The position numbers and the translations under genes were made by a program. From NCBI GenBank assembly GCA_900471815.1, contig UICE01000002.1, positions 384,764 to 448,763 of the forward strand: DNA of 64,000 bases, read 5' to 3'. Within the stretch, counting starts at the first letter, position 1; each line of letters starts with the position of its first letter. Under the pieces are notes generated by a model, which ran no database searches, was not told the DNA's origin, and saw only the letters and a list, made by a program, of their open reading frames with translations. Shown in pieces: positions 1 through 9,507 of this stretch. This DNA comes from Hyphomicrobiales bacterium. GTDB taxonomy: Bacteria > Pseudomonadota > Alphaproteobacteria > Rhizobiales > Rhizobiaceae.

Positions 1-42
1 TAGTGACTGCGTGCTGAACTTTCCCGCCACCAACCTGGTTTA

Positions 43-756
43 ATGATGCAAAACACACTTACACGTCGCGGCTTCCTCACGGCAATGACTGCAACTGCAG
101 CAGCCGGCCTCGCAGGATGTGCACAGATCCGCGGTGATATGCCGGTCATCAAGGTCGATGATTATGGCAATCCGCTAAGACCCGGAACTGACGTTGATCC
201 GGCTTTGGGCTCCTATGAGGCCATGTATTCAGCACGCGAAGATGGCGGCTTCCAGCTACCGGCCATACCGGTAAAAAAGATGGACCCGCGTTATCTGCGC
301 CAGATCGTGCGCGATCCCACGGGCGAACAGCCGGGAACCATCGTCGTCGATACAAACACAAAATTTCTTTATCTGGTGCGCGAAAATGGCGAGGCCATCC
401 GTTACGGCGTTGGTCTTGGTCGTGAGGGTTTTGCATGGTCAGGCCGCGCCATTGTTCAGTGGAAGCGCCATTGGCCCAAATGGACTCCACCGGATGAGAT
501 GATTGCCCGCCAACCGGAATTGGCTCAATATAGCTCTGCAAATGGTGGCATGGCGCCGGGTCTGAACAATCCACTGGGCGCGCGCGCGCTTTATATTTTC
601 CAGAACGGCGTGGACACGCTCTACCGCCTGCATGGATCACCGGAATGGTGGACAATCGGCAAGGCGGTTTCGTCAGGCTGCGTGCGCTTCATCAACCAGG
701 ATATCATCGATCTTTATGATCGCGTCCCAAACAAGACGCCGATTCTCGTTATTTAA
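43..756 (+). CDS. L,D-transpeptidase (YkuD family), Tat-type lipoprotein signal
   Basis: The enzyme is predicted to make 3-3 peptidoglycan crosslinks, or to anchor proteins to peptidoglycan, in the periplasm. The 237-aa protein opens with a twin-arginine-like stretch (TRRGFL, residues 8-13) and a hydrophobic Ala-rich run ending in LAGC, which fits a lipobox with the lipidated Cys at about residue 26. The YkuD domain fills the C-terminal half: His197 in HGSPEWW and the catalytic Cys213 in SSGCVRF form the family HG...S-G-C-x-R signature. The gene starts ATGATG, so the start may be at either Met; no strong ribosome site is visible. It stands alone, facing away from the next gene. Fold and catalytic residues are clear, but which crosslink or substrate it serves is not. 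Confidence 0.9.
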   Translation: MMQNTLTRRGFLTAMTATAAAGLAGCAQIRGDMPVIKVDDYGNPLRPGTDVDPALGSYEAMYSAREDGGFQLPAIPVKKMDPRYLRQIVRDPTGEQPGTIVVDTNTKFLYLVRENGEAIRYGVGLGREGFAWSGRAIVQWKRHWPKWTPPDEMIARQPELAQYSSANGGMAPGLNNPLGARALYIFQNGVDTLYRLHGSPEWWTIGKAVSSGCVRFINQDIIDLYDRVPNKTPILVI

Positions 757-779
757 GTTTATGCCGCTCAAACAAAGGC

Positions 780-804
780 CGATGGAGCAATCCATCGTCC
801 TTTT
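780..804 (+). terminator. possible rho-independent terminator
   Basis: A 7-bp stem (CGATGGA / TCCATCG) with a GCAA loop is followed closely by TTTT, about 25 bases after the L,D-transpeptidase stop. The stem is short, so this is only moderately convincing. Confidence 0.4.
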
Positions 805-974
805 GGGTGCTGATGACAGTACTGTTACACTAAGGTCCTGCCTCGGTGTTCAGCAGTTAAAAAACTGCACTACTGCAATCGAGCATCATCACAGGCCCAG
901 GAGGGGTTCGCGGGAGGGGCGCAATCGCCCACTCACCATCTTTGCGCGTGTTCGGAATTCCAAAGACGTTGAAA

Positions 975-2507
975 CTAGCGTTTGCTGAGGCTTCCCAAAA
1001 TCCCTCGGACCAGCGCGCGTCCGAGCGAGGAGCCGACGGAGCGGACAACGGATTTCATCGCGGCTTCCGCTACAGTTTGGCGACCACGGATCTGGCCACC
1101 GCGCGGACCGGTCTTGGTTTCACCGCCGAGAAAATCGGGAAGCTTCCAGCCGCCTGTACTATCAGCCTCTGCCTGCTGCGTTTGCGCCTCTTCTTCGGTT
1201 TTCGTCTGCACTGCCTTCTTCTGCAAAAGCTCATAGGCGGATTCGCGGTCGACCATTTCATCATAGATACCGGCAACTGGGCTGGCATTGATGAGTTTCT
1301 GACGCTCATCAATATTCAACGGACCGATGCGCCCCGATGGCGGGCGGATCAATGTCCGCTGGACCATGGAAGGCACGCCCTTTTCAGCCAGCGTGGAAAC
1401 CAGGGCTTCGCCCGTGCCGAGATTGGTGATTGCTTCGAATGTGTTGAAGTCCGGATTGGCGCGGAATGTATCGGCAGCCGTCTTTACGGCATTCTGCTCG
1501 CGCGGCGTATAGGCGCGCAAAGCATGCTGCACGCGGTTACCAAGCTGTGCCAGCACCGTTTCAGGCACGTCCAGCGGGTTCTGCGAGATGAAGAAGACAC
1601 CAACGCCCTTTGAGCGAATCAACCGGACAACCTGCTCAACGCGTGTGAGCAGAGCTTTGGGCGCTTCATTAAAAAGAAGGTGGGCCTCATCGAAGAAGAA
1701 GACCAGGCGCGGCTTTTCCGGATCGCCGATTTCCGGCAATTCTTCAAAAAGCTCCGAGAGCAGCCAAAGCAGGAACGTCGAGTAAAGGCGCGGATTCATC
1801 ATGAGCTTGTCAGCTGCAAGAATGCTGACCTGCCCTCGCCCATCGGTTCCTGTGCGCATGATATCAGCGATTTTCAGTGCGGGTTCTCCAAAGAATTTGG
1901 TGCCGCCCTGTTGCTCAAGAACCAGTAGCGAACGCTGGATCGCTCCAACCGAAGGCTTGGTCACATTGCCGTAGCGTGCCGAGATTTCTTCAGCCCGCTC
2001 CGCAATATTAACCAGCAGCGATTGCAGGTCCTTCATGTCGAGAAGCAGAAGCCCTTCTTCATCGGCGATCTTGAACGCGATATTCAAAACTCCTTCCTGC
2101 GCTTCCGTCAGATTCATCAGGCGCGAGAGAAGAAGCGGACCCATTTCAGAAATAGTCGCGCGGATCGGATGACCCTGCTCGCCGAAAATATCCCAGAAGA
2201 TAACCGGCGACGAAGCCATTGTGTAAGGATCGAGTTTTACGTCAGCTGCGCGTTTGACGAGAAAATCCTTCTCCTCGCCTTTGGCTGCGATCCCCGACAG
2301 ATCGCCTTTGATGTCCGAGCAGAAAACCGGCACTCCGGCTGCGGAGAAGCCTTCAGCTAAAACTTGCAGCGTGACGGTCTTACCAGTGCCGGTTGCGCCC
2401 GTGATCAGACCATGGCGATTGCCGAATTTGAGCAATAACGACTCGGCCTGATTATAGCTGTCATCCGGCTTGCGGCTTGCACCAAGGAAAATACTGTCTG
2501 CGGCCAT
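975..2507 (-). CDS. HerA-like ATPase, DUF853 (YjgR) family
   Basis: This 510-aa P-loop ATPase belongs to the DUF853/YjgR branch of the HerA-FtsK superfamily. The Walker A motif GATGTGKT lies at about residues 37-44 and the Walker B motif LVFFFDEAHLLF at about residues 265-275. A sensor-like ISQNPLDVPE and an arginine-containing AYTPREQ follow. The C-terminal ~100 residues are Lys/Arg/Gln-rich and end in a Gly/Arg tail (GRALVRGILGSLSKR), possibly a membrane or nucleic-acid contact. Length matches the family (~500 aa). Its biological role is not established; relatives are annotated as helicases without direct proof. It is monocistronic and divergent from the DUF2267-like gene, with a 300-bp shared upstream region. 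Confidence 0.88.
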   Translation of the reverse strand: MAADSIFLGASRKPDDSYNQAESLLLKFGNRHGLITGATGTGKTVTLQVLAEGFSAAGVPVFCSDIKGDLSGIAAKGEEKDFLVKRAADVKLDPYTMASSPVIFWDIFGEQGHPIRATISEMGPLLLSRLMNLTEAQEGVLNIAFKIADEEGLLLLDMKDLQSLLVNIAERAEEISARYGNVTKPSVGAIQRSLLVLEQQGGTKFFGEPALKIADIMRTGTDGRGQVSILAADKLMMNPRLYSTFLLWLLSELFEELPEIGDPEKPRLVFFFDEAHLLFNEAPKALLTRVEQVVRLIRSKGVGVFFISQNPLDVPETVLAQLGNRVQHALRAYTPREQNAVKTAADTFRANPDFNTFEAITNLGTGEALVSTLAEKGVPSMVQRTLIRPPSGRIGPLNIDERQKLINASPVAGIYDEMVDRESAYELLQKKAVQTKTEEEAQTQQAEADSTGGWKLPDFLGGETKTGPRGGQIRGRQTVAEAAMKSVVRSVGSSLGRALVRGILGSLSKR

Positions 2508-2766
2508 GTCGTTCTGTCCTCGTCACTGTCGTCACTTGACCCATGGTATAAACAGCCAAATCCCGTGCGACAATGGCAGAACGTCGATGTTACAGAAAAG
2601 CACAAAATGGTGAGCGTCCCCATCAATGCCGATGCGGTTTTAGGTACGATTACGGGAAAACAAGCGATGCAAGAGAATCTTCACCTACAATTGCATTTTA
2701 GTTGTGCAGGGTTGAAAACATGCCCCAGATGAAAACGAACACTTGTGTGATATGAATTTCACGCAT

Positions 2767-2782
2767 ATTACGTAAACGTAAT
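2767..2782. promoter_or_regulatory. perfect palindrome upstream of 2808 gene, candidate operator
   Basis: ATTACGT-AA-ACGTAAT is a perfect 7+7 inverted repeat centred about 33 bases before the ATG at 2808, in the position of a core promoter or operator. The regulator is unknown. The 300-bp region between the HerA-like gene and this gene shows no other gene. Confidence 0.4.
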
Positions 2783-2807
2783 TCAAGCCAGTTGGGAGAT
2801 TGCACTT

Positions 2808-3173
2808 ATGGATGAACTTATCGCTCGTATTACCGCCAATGTCGGCACCGACCCTGAAACCGCGCGCAAGGCGGTCGGCCTCATTCTGGCGTTTTTGCAG
2901 AAGGAAGCCCCTGCCGATAAGGTTGATCTGCTGATTGCTGGCGTGCCCGGCAGCGAAGAGGCAATTGCTGAAGCCAAGGGTAGCGGCGGGTTGCTTTCCG
3001 GCCTTATGCCCGGCGTTATGGGCCTTGGGTCGAAGCTGATGGGCATTGGTCTCGGCATGGGCGAAATCAGCGGCATTTCCAAGGAAACCATTGCGTTTGC
3101 ACGTGAAAAGGCTGGAAGCGGCCCGGTCGACGAGGTCGTCAATTCAATTCCGGGTCTTAGCCAGTTCGTTTAA
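2808..3173 (+). CDS. small DUF2267-like protein, function unknown
   Basis: This 121-aa acidic protein has a helical N-terminal part (residues 1-50, MDELIARITANVG...KVDLLIAGVPG), a Gly/Leu/Met-rich central hinge (residues about 60-90) and a helical C-terminus ending PGLSQFV. The N-terminal pattern resembles DUF2267 proteins, which are common in rhizobia and uncharacterised. GGGAG stands eight bases before the ATG. There is no signal peptide. It is a single-gene unit closed by a strong hairpin. The existence of the gene is likely; its function cannot be read from the sequence. Confidence 0.75.
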   Translation: MDELIARITANVGTDPETARKAVGLILAFLQKEAPADKVDLLIAGVPGSEEAIAEAKGSGGLLSGLMPGVMGLGSKLMGIGLGMGEISGISKETIAFAREKAGSGPVDEVVNSIPGLSQFV

Positions 3174-3195
3174 AACGGTCATTTTCGGACGCCGT

Positions 3196-3225
3196 GAAAA
3201 CGCGCGCTTTAAGGCGCGCGTTTTC
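3196..3225. terminator. strong bidirectional terminator hairpin
   Basis: A perfect 12-bp stem, GAAAACGCGCGC / GCGCGCGTTTTC, encloses a TTTAAG loop. A T-rich run follows the stem on the plus strand and an A-rich start gives T's on the minus strand. It lies between two convergent genes and ends only four bases from the SDR stop codon, so it probably serves both. Confidence 0.85.
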
Positions 3226-3229
3226 GTTT

Positions 3230-3994
3230 TCACGTGCGGTTGATCGATACGCCGCCATCGACAAGCATGGCCGAGCCTGTTGTAAAACTGGACGCATCAG
3301 AAGCGAGATAAAGCACAGAGCGAGCGATCTCCGCTGGCATTGCCCTTCGCTTAAGCGCATGCAGCCCTTCCACAAAGGAGAGTTTTTCCGGCGTATCCAC
3401 CCAAGCTTCCGCCATTGTTGTTTCTGTGCCGCCGGGCAGAATCGCATTGACGCGAATACCTTGCGGTCCAAGTTCAGCAGCCAGCGATTTCATCAAGCCA
3501 ATGACGCCCGCCTTGCTTGCGCCATAAGCAGCCGTTCCGGGAAATCCCACGGTGTAACCGACAAAGGTCGACGTAAAAATCAGCGAACCAGCCCCACGTT
3601 TCTGCATCGCCGGAATTTGGTATTTCGCACCCAGAAAGGCGCCTGTGAGATTAACGTTCAGCGTGTCTTGCCAGCCTTTCAATGTGATGTCGGGGGTCGC
3701 TCCCATCTCGCCATTGATACCCGCATTATTAAATCCGATATCCACCCCGCCAAAAGTGTCCTCCGCCAGCTCCACCAATGCCTTGGCATAGGGTTCGTCT
3801 GCAACGTCTCCCGCAAGAGCAACCGCTTTGCCGCCCGCAGCTTCGATTTCCGCAACAAGCTTATCAAGCTCGTTTTGACGTCTTGCTGCCACAACAATAT
3901 TCGCACCTTCGCTCGCCAGGAGCTTTGCTGTTTCATAGCCGATGCCGGAACTTGCACCTGTGATAATGGCCGTTTTTCCGTTGAGGATTTTCAT
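3230..3994 (-). CDS. SDR-family NAD(P)-dependent oxidoreductase
   Basis: This is a classical short-chain dehydrogenase of 254 aa. The cofactor motif TGASSGIG is at residues 12-19, NNAG at about 88-91, and the catalytic YGASK at about residues 158-162 is preceded by the Ser region (FTSTFVGY). A C-terminal TGSAMLVDGG is typical of the family. The Ala-Arg-Arg after the second strand (VVAARRQNEL) suggests NADP(H) preference, which is inference. The substrate cannot be told; relatives are annotated as 3-oxoacyl-ACP reductases or glucose dehydrogenases. It is a single gene, convergent with the DUF2267-like gene. Confidence 0.9.
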   Translation of the reverse strand: MKILNGKTAIITGASSGIGYETAKLLASEGANIVVAARRQNELDKLVAEIEAAGGKAVALAGDVADEPYAKALVELAEDTFGGVDIGFNNAGINGEMGATPDITLKGWQDTLNVNLTGAFLGAKYQIPAMQKRGAGSLIFTSTFVGYTVGFPGTAAYGASKAGVIGLMKSLAAELGPQGIRVNAILPGGTETTMAEAWVDTPEKLSFVEGLHALKRRAMPAEIARSVLYLASDASSFTTGSAMLVDGGVSINRT

Positions 3995-4182
3995 AATTTA
4001 AACCTTTCGCCTGTTCGTGACGGCCAAGCTTTCATGGATCACCAATGCCAGCCACCCGAAACCGGCGGCGAGGAAAATTCATTTTATTTTCAGTGCGTTG
4101 CGCTAGCGGCACTTTGCTTTGTTGCGAAGCAGCATGGTTCCACCTAAAGTCACAAACAAAGAACAGACTGCCGGGAGAAAGC

Positions 4183-5616
4183 ATGGACGCGTCACTGCTC
4201 AAGGAAACTGAATTTGCGCAGACGACCCACGAAAAATGGGTCAAACTTGCGCAGAAAGCCTTGAAAGGCGCTGATTTCAACGAAACCCTGGTTTCCCGCA
4301 CCGATGATGACATTGCTGTCGGCCCATTGTATCAGCGCGCCAGTAAGGCGCAGCTCACTCCGCGCAAAAACCCCTCCCAAGTCTGGCACATCGTACAGCG
4401 CATTGATGATCCAGATCCCGCTCGGGCAAATAAGCAACTATTGGAAGATCTGGAAAATGGCGCGACGGGAATCGCACTGGTTTTCGAAGGCGCACCCAAT
4501 GCTTTCGGATATGGACTGCCAGCCACACGTGAAGCTGTTGATCAGGTTTTGCGAGGCGTCCATCTCGACATGATTCACCTGCGGATGGACGTTCATCCAA
4601 AAAGCCGCGCCTGTGCTGACTGGTTCGTCGACTATATGCGGCCACGCGATGTCAATCCGAAGACACTGAGCTTTTCCTTGGGTATCGATCCGGCCGCAAC
4701 TTTGGCGGGAACGGGGCGTTTGCGCATGAGTATCGCCGCGCTGAAAGCTTCGCTGCCGCAAGCACTTGCCGGATTTTTCTCCGATGATCTCCCCGGTATT
4801 GTGCTGGAAGCCGATGGCCGCGTTTATCACAATGCCGGAGCCACCGAAGCGCAGGAGCTTGGTGCCATGCTCTCCATTGCTGCGGGGCATTTCCGGTTGT
4901 TTGAGGAAGCCCGCCAGCCCATTCACTATGCCGCGCCGCATATCGGTTTTGCGCTGTCAGTCGATCAGGATCAGTTTATTTCTATCGCTAAAATACGCGC
5001 GCTGCGCCGTCTCTGGGCGCGCTTGCAGGAGGCCTGCGATATCACCCCATCTGCGGCGATGATCCATGCGGAAACCTCGATGCGCATGATGACGAAGCTT
5101 GATCCGGAAACCAATATTCTGCGTACCACCATAGCGTCCTTCGCCGCCGCTATCGGCGGTGCAGATACGATCGCTATTCTCCCGCACACCATTACGCACG
5201 GGCTGCCGGATGGCTCTGCGCGCCGCCTTGCCCGTAACACCCAGCTCGTTCTTGCAGACGAAAGCAATCTTGCTTTTGTTGCCGATCCTGCCTGCGGTTC
5301 CGGTGCAGTCGAAAGTCTGACCGAAGCGCTATGCGAGGCAGCATGGAAAGAATTTCAAACCCTCGAGCGTGAAGGCGGCATTCTGCAAAGCCTTGTTGAC
5401 GGCAAGCTCCAGGAGCGCATCGTCAATGCTCGCCATGCTCGGGCCGAGCGGTACAAATCCGGCGAGCGTTCGATCATCGGCACAACCGTCTTCCCGGCCG
5501 CCACCGAACGCCCTGTGAAAGTGCTGGACGCTCCGCACATGCCATTGCCAACGGACGGCGTGGTGCACTGCGAACCGCTGACATTTCCGCGCATCGACGA
5601 AACACTGCAGGCTTGA
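4183..5616 (+). CDS. mutA: methylmalonyl-CoA mutase small (non-catalytic) subunit
   Basis: This is the small subunit of the heterodimeric B12-dependent mutase that interconverts (R)-methylmalonyl-CoA and succinyl-CoA. The start was placed at 4183 because GGGAGA lies five bases upstream and the protein then begins MDASLLKE; a longer open frame extends upstream without family resemblance. The 477-aa protein has the TIM-barrel mutase fold ([17 protein letters not shown]..., [14 protein letters not shown]) but lacks the C-terminal cobalamin-binding DxHxxG domain, ending after [13 protein letters not shown]. The large subunit starts 4 bases after this stop, so the pair is co-transcribed and probably translationally coupled. 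Confidence 0.93.
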   Translation: MDASLLKETEFAQTTHEKWVKLAQKALKGADFNETLVSRTDDDIAVGPLYQRASKAQLTPRKNPSQVWHIVQRIDDPDPARANKQLLEDLENGATGIALVFEGAPNAFGYGLPATREAVDQVLRGVHLDMIHLRMDVHPKSRACADWFVDYMRPRDVNPKTLSFSLGIDPAATLAGTGRLRMSIAALKASLPQALAGFFSDDLPGIVLEADGRVYHNAGATEAQELGAMLSIAAGHFRLFEEARQPIHYAAPHIGFALSVDQDQFISIAKIRALRRLWARLQEACDITPSAAMIHAETSMRMMTKLDPETNILRTTIASFAAAIGGADTIAILPHTITHGLPDGSARRLARNTQLVLADESNLAFVADPACGSGAVESLTEALCEAAWKEFQTLEREGGILQSLVDGKLQERIVNARHARAERYKSGERSIIGTTVFPAATERPVKVLDAPHMPLPTDGVVHCEPLTFPRIDETLQA

Positions 5617-5620
5617 ACCG

Positions 5621-7753
5621 ATGAGAATTCCCGATTTTACCAAGATCGATTGGCAAGCACCGAAAAGCGCAGCCGCAAAGCCGGATGCTGCTGTCTGGAA
5701 AACGCCGGAAGATATCAAGGTCAGGCGCTCTTATGGCGATACGGCCTTGCGTGGCCAGCCACACCTTGATTCATTTCCCGGCGCTGCGCCCTTCATACGC
5801 GGCCCCTACCCGACCATGTATGTTCAGCAGCCCTGGACCATTCGGCAATATGCTGGGTTTTCGACGGCAGAAGAGTCCAATGCCTTTTATCGCCGTAATC
5901 TGAAAGGCGGACAGAAAGGGCTTTCCGTTGCCTTCGATCTCGCAACACATCGCGGGTATGATAGCGACCACCCCCGTGTCGCGGGCGATGTTGGCATGGC
6001 GGGTGTGGCCATCGATTCCATTCTCGATATGCAACAATTATTCGACGGCATTCCGCTAGGCGAGATGACTGTTTCGATGACCATGAATGGCGCAGTGCTT
6101 CCCATTCTGGCGCTTTACATCGTTGCTGCGGAAGAACAGGGCGTGCCACAGGAAAAGCTCGCCGGGACCATTCAGAACGATATTCTGAAAGAGTTCATGG
6201 TGCGCAATACCTACATCTATCCGCCCCAGCCATCCATGCGGATCATTTCCGATATTTTCTCCTACACATCGGAGAAGATGCCGAAATTCAATTCGATCTC
6301 GATTTCCGGTTATCATATGCAGGAAGCCGGAGCGACGGCAGATCTCGAGCTTGCCTACACCATTGCCGATGGCATTGAATATGCCCGCGCTGGCGTCGCT
6401 GCCGGTCAGGACATTGATACATTTGCGCCAAGACTTTCATTTTTCTGGGCAATCGGCATGAACTTCTTCATGGAAGTGGCCAAGTTGCGGGCGGCACGAC
6501 TGCTTTGGGCTGTTTTGATGAAGAAGAACTTCAATCCCAAGGATGAGCGTTCGCTATCGCTGCGGACCCATTCGCAGACATCAGGCTGGTCGCTCACGGC
6601 GCAAGACCCGCACAACAATATCATGCGCACCATGATTGAGGCGATGGCTTCAACGCAGGGACATACGCAGTCTTTGCATACAAATTCCTTTGACGAAGCC
6701 TTGGCTTTGCCAACCGACCATTCCGCACGCATAGCGCGTAATACGCAGCTGATCCTGCAAAAGGAGTCCGGAACAACCCGGATTATCGACCCGTGGGGTG
6801 GATCGGCCTATGTTGAACGGCTGACCTATGATCTGGCGCGGCGCGCCCTTTCGCATATTGAAGAGATCGAAACACTGGGCGGCATGGCCAAGGCCATTGA
6901 ACAGGGCATTCCTAAAATGCGTATCGAAGCAGCGGCAGCCCGCACACAAGCGCGTATCGATAGTGGCCAGCAACCGGTGATCGGCGTCAATTCCTACCGC
7001 CCTACCGAAGACACGCTGGTCGATGTGCTCAAGGTCGACAATGCCGAGGTGCGCGCGCGCCAGCTTTCCAAGCTTCAGCAACTCAAAGGCACGCGTGATG
7101 TTGCAGCCGTCGATGATGCACTTTCCGTGCTGACTTCGGCGGCTAAATCAGGAAGGGGCAATCTGCTTGATTTGGCGGTTAAAGCCGCTCGTGCAAGGGC
7201 AACAGTGGGTGAGATCTCACTGGCGCTGGAAAAAGCCTATGGCCGTCATGTTGCAACCATTCACACGATTTCCGGCGTTTACCGCAAGGAAGTTGGAAAG
7301 AGCGAAGTTGTTGACCGCGTTCAGGCCAAGTGTGCAGCCTATGAAAAGCGGACCGGTGAAAAGCCCCGCATTCTCGTTGCTAAAATGGGACAGGATGGGC
7401 ACGACCGCGGCCAGAAGGTTATCGCCACAGCGTTTGGTGATCTTGGTTTCGATGTGATCGTTGGAGCGATGTTCCAGACGCCCGAGGAAGTTGCGGAACT
7501 GTCAGCGGAAAGCAATGTGCATATTGTTGGCGTTTCATCGCTTGCTGCCGGACATCTGACTTTGGTGCCTGAACTCAAGGAGTCATTGAAACGTCACGGC
7601 CGCGAGGACATATTGGTCATCGTCGGCGGGGTTATTCCGCCGCAGGACTATGAAGCTGTTCTGCAAGCTGGCGCTGCTGCGATTTTCCCTCCAGGGACTG
7701 TCATAGGCGAAGCCGCAGAGAAACTGATTGATACGCTGTTGGATTCACTTTGA
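5621..7753 (+). CDS. mutB: methylmalonyl-CoA mutase large (catalytic) subunit
   Basis: The catalytic subunit has 710 aa, the usual length. The N-terminal TIM barrel carries the substrate motifs [23 protein letters not shown] and [14 protein letters not shown]. The C-terminal cobalamin domain begins near residue 580 with [12 protein letters not shown], in which Asp592 and His594 form DxHxxG, His being the lower axial ligand of B12. It works in propionate, odd-chain and branched-chain degradation. No meaB/argK chaperone or epimerase gene lies nearby. The B12-riboswitch importer at 48.5-51.8 kb is a plausible source of cofactor (inference). Confidence 0.97.
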   Translation: MRIPDFTKIDWQAPKSAAAKPDAAVWKTPEDIKVRRSYGDTALRGQPHLDSFPGAAPFIRGPYPTMYVQQPWTIRQYAGFSTAEESNAFYRRNLKGGQKGLSVAFDLATHRGYDSDHPRVAGDVGMAGVAIDSILDMQQLFDGIPLGEMTVSMTMNGAVLPILALYIVAAEEQGVPQEKLAGTIQNDILKEFMVRNTYIYPPQPSMRIISDIFSYTSEKMPKFNSISISGYHMQEAGATADLELAYTIADGIEYARAGVAAGQDIDTFAPRLSFFWAIGMNFFMEVAKLRAARLLWAVLMKKNFNPKDERSLSLRTHSQTSGWSLTAQDPHNNIMRTMIEAMASTQGHTQSLHTNSFDEALALPTDHSARIARNTQLILQKESGTTRIIDPWGGSAYVERLTYDLARRALSHIEEIETLGGMAKAIEQGIPKMRIEAAAARTQARIDSGQQPVIGVNSYRPTEDTLVDVLKVDNAEVRARQLSKLQQLKGTRDVAAVDDALSVLTSAAKSGRGNLLDLAVKAARARATVGEISLALEKAYGRHVATIHTISGVYRKEVGKSEVVDRVQAKCAAYEKRTGEKPRILVAKMGQDGHDRGQKVIATAFGDLGFDVIVGAMFQTPEEVAELSAESNVHIVGVSSLAAGHLTLVPELKESLKRHGREDILVIVGGVIPPQDYEAVLQAGAAAIFPPGTVIGEAAEKLIDTLLDSL

Positions 7754-7754
7754 A

Positions 7755-8747
7755 ATGATTACAATTTATACGCTTGATGGCGACCGTCTCGTCTCTCACA
7801 TTGCGCAGGCTGGCGATCCGGCACCGGACAATGCGGTCTGGATCGACCTTTTGAATCCAACCCATGAAGAAGATGTTCAGACCGAGAGCTGGACCAAGGC
7901 CTCCATCCCGACCAAGGAAGACATGATCGAGATTGAGGAATCCAGCCGGTTTTATGCCGATAATGGCTCGCAATATCTTACAGCATCGATTCTTCACTCA
8001 ACTGAGAATAAACACCACAGCATTGCGCCGATCACCTTCATACTGACCGGCCCTATGCTCGTCACAGTGCGTTACAGCGAGCCAAAAGCCTTCGCGCTTT
8101 ACATCAGCCGCGTCAGCAAAGCTGGCAATGGGCTGATCAATGTCAAGTGCAGCGGCGTCACCATTTTGCTCGGCATCATCGAAGCTGTAACGGATCGTAT
8201 TGCCGATATTCTCGAAGGTGTTGCGGGTGATATCGACCACAATTCATTTGCAATTTTCCGCCGGTCGGAAAAAGACCGGCCAATGACAACCAAGAATTTT
8301 CGTGACAGCCTCACCCGTATTGGCGGGCAAGGAGCGTTTCTTTCCAAAATTCGTGAAAGCATAGCGGGTGTAAGCCGTTTGCTGGTCTACATGACGGCAA
8401 TCACCGACCAGAACACCTACAAGAAAGAAACGCGAGCCTGGATCAAATCACTTGAACGCGATACGCAATCGCTGAGCACCTATGTAGATTTTCTTTCCAA
8501 CAAGATTACCTTCCTGCTCGACACAGTGGTTGGCCTCATCTCCATCGAGCAAAATGCCATCATCAAGATTTTTTCCGTCGCAGCAGTGGCTTTCATGCCG
8601 CCTACGCTGGTGGCCTCGATCTACGGCATGAACTTTCACTTCATGCCCGAACTCGACAAGGTTTGGGGCTATCCCATGGCGCTTGGCGTTATGATCGCCT
8701 CCGCCGTTATTCCACTGCTCATTTTCAAGAAGAAGGGCTGGCTTTAG
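7755..8747 (+). CDS. corA: CorA-family divalent cation channel
   Basis: This is a Mg2+/Co2+-type channel of the CorA family, 330 aa. A long soluble, partly coiled N-terminal domain is followed by two C-terminal membrane segments (about residues 270-292 and 302-322). The signature GMN occurs as SIYGMNFHFMPE in the loop between them, and the protein ends KKKGWL like other CorA proteins. The ATG lies one base after the mutB stop, so it is probably read from the mut transcript. CorA proteins also pass Co2+ and Ni2+, which makes a link to B12 imaginable but unproven; co-location may be accidental. Confidence 0.92.
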   Translation: MITIYTLDGDRLVSHIAQAGDPAPDNAVWIDLLNPTHEEDVQTESWTKASIPTKEDMIEIEESSRFYADNGSQYLTASILHSTENKHHSIAPITFILTGPMLVTVRYSEPKAFALYISRVSKAGNGLINVKCSGVTILLGIIEAVTDRIADILEGVAGDIDHNSFAIFRRSEKDRPMTTKNFRDSLTRIGGQGAFLSKIRESIAGVSRLLVYMTAITDQNTYKKETRAWIKSLERDTQSLSTYVDFLSNKITFLLDTVVGLISIEQNAIIKIFSVAAVAFMPPTLVASIYGMNFHFMPELDKVWGYPMALGVMIASAVIPLLIFKKKGWL

Positions 8748-8942
8748 ATAATAGCGGTTAACTTGACGGTTTGATGCAGGGTCGCTGTAATCGAGCTTAT
8801 ATTGCCCGCTATAATCTAACAGTGGACGACGAGTTGAGATTGATTGAGACGAAAGAAGGGTTTCAACCTACGCCCGTTGCCACACCTTCAAAAGAAACGG
8901 AATAGATCCTCTTTGAGAGGGTAGTTCGCGGCTTGCCCATAG

Positions 8943-9416
8943 TCATTCGTTTATTTGAATTTTCACAATTTCCCACTCATGACCATTCAGCACAAAGCTG
9001 TCGCCGATTGATTTGCCAAACATCAGATTGGCAATAGGGGATATATGCGAGATTTTTCCGTGACTTGCATCGGCTTCGTCCTCGCCGACTATCTTCCAAA
9101 CCTGCTTCTTGTCGTCCTCGTCGGCAATCGTAACCGTCATGCCGAAGCGCACAACATCGCTATCCGGATCAGGAATTGAGAGTTCAGCCGTTTCGCGCCT
9201 GGCCGACCAATAGCGCAGATCGCGGGATGCGCGGGCAATCATATTACGGTCTGCCTCGGCGTTTCCCTTTGCCAATTCGCCATGAGCCGCCGCCAGTTCT
9301 GCATCAATCATTGCCAATCCTTCGATTGTCACCAGATTACGATGCGTACTTAATGGGCGCTCGCCTAGATCAATCGATGAATTGCTGTCATCTTCTTTGG
9401 TAAAAGCTCTACTCAT
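8943..9416 (-). CDS. GreA/GreB-type transcription elongation factor
   Basis: The protein belongs to the GreA/GreB superfamily, which binds the RNA polymerase secondary channel and stimulates transcript cleavage. From the chosen start (MSRAFTKED) it has 157 aa, the family length. An N-terminal helical coiled-coil (about residues 25-75) precedes a FKBP-like C-terminal domain with GMTVTIADEDDKKQVWKIVG and ISPIANLMFGKSIGDS. A longer frame upstream (MRFANGLVAY...) does not match the family. It is monocistronic, with a weak AGAGG stem-loop downstream. This looks like an additional Gre paralogue rather than necessarily the housekeeping greA, because the coiled-coil tip is not clearly the canonical acidic one. 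Confidence 0.82.
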   Translation of the reverse strand: MSRAFTKEDDSNSSIDLGERPLSTHRNLVTIEGLAMIDAELAAAHGELAKGNAEADRNMIARASRDLRYWSARRETAELSIPDPDSDVVRFGMTVTIADEDDKKQVWKIVGEDEADASHGKISHISPIANLMFGKSIGDSFVLNGHEWEIVKIQINE

Positions 9417-9507
9417 GAGGTTAAAGTAGGTACTGCGAGGGCTACCGACAAGTACGATGAGATAAGCCACCAATCCGTTGGCAAATCTCATCAGTTAGGA
9501 AAACAGA

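Noticed and set aside
3194-4147. 317-aa plus-strand frame opposite the SDR gene
   Set aside because: Shadow frame over a clear oxidoreductase; it also runs through the terminator and has no family resemblance.
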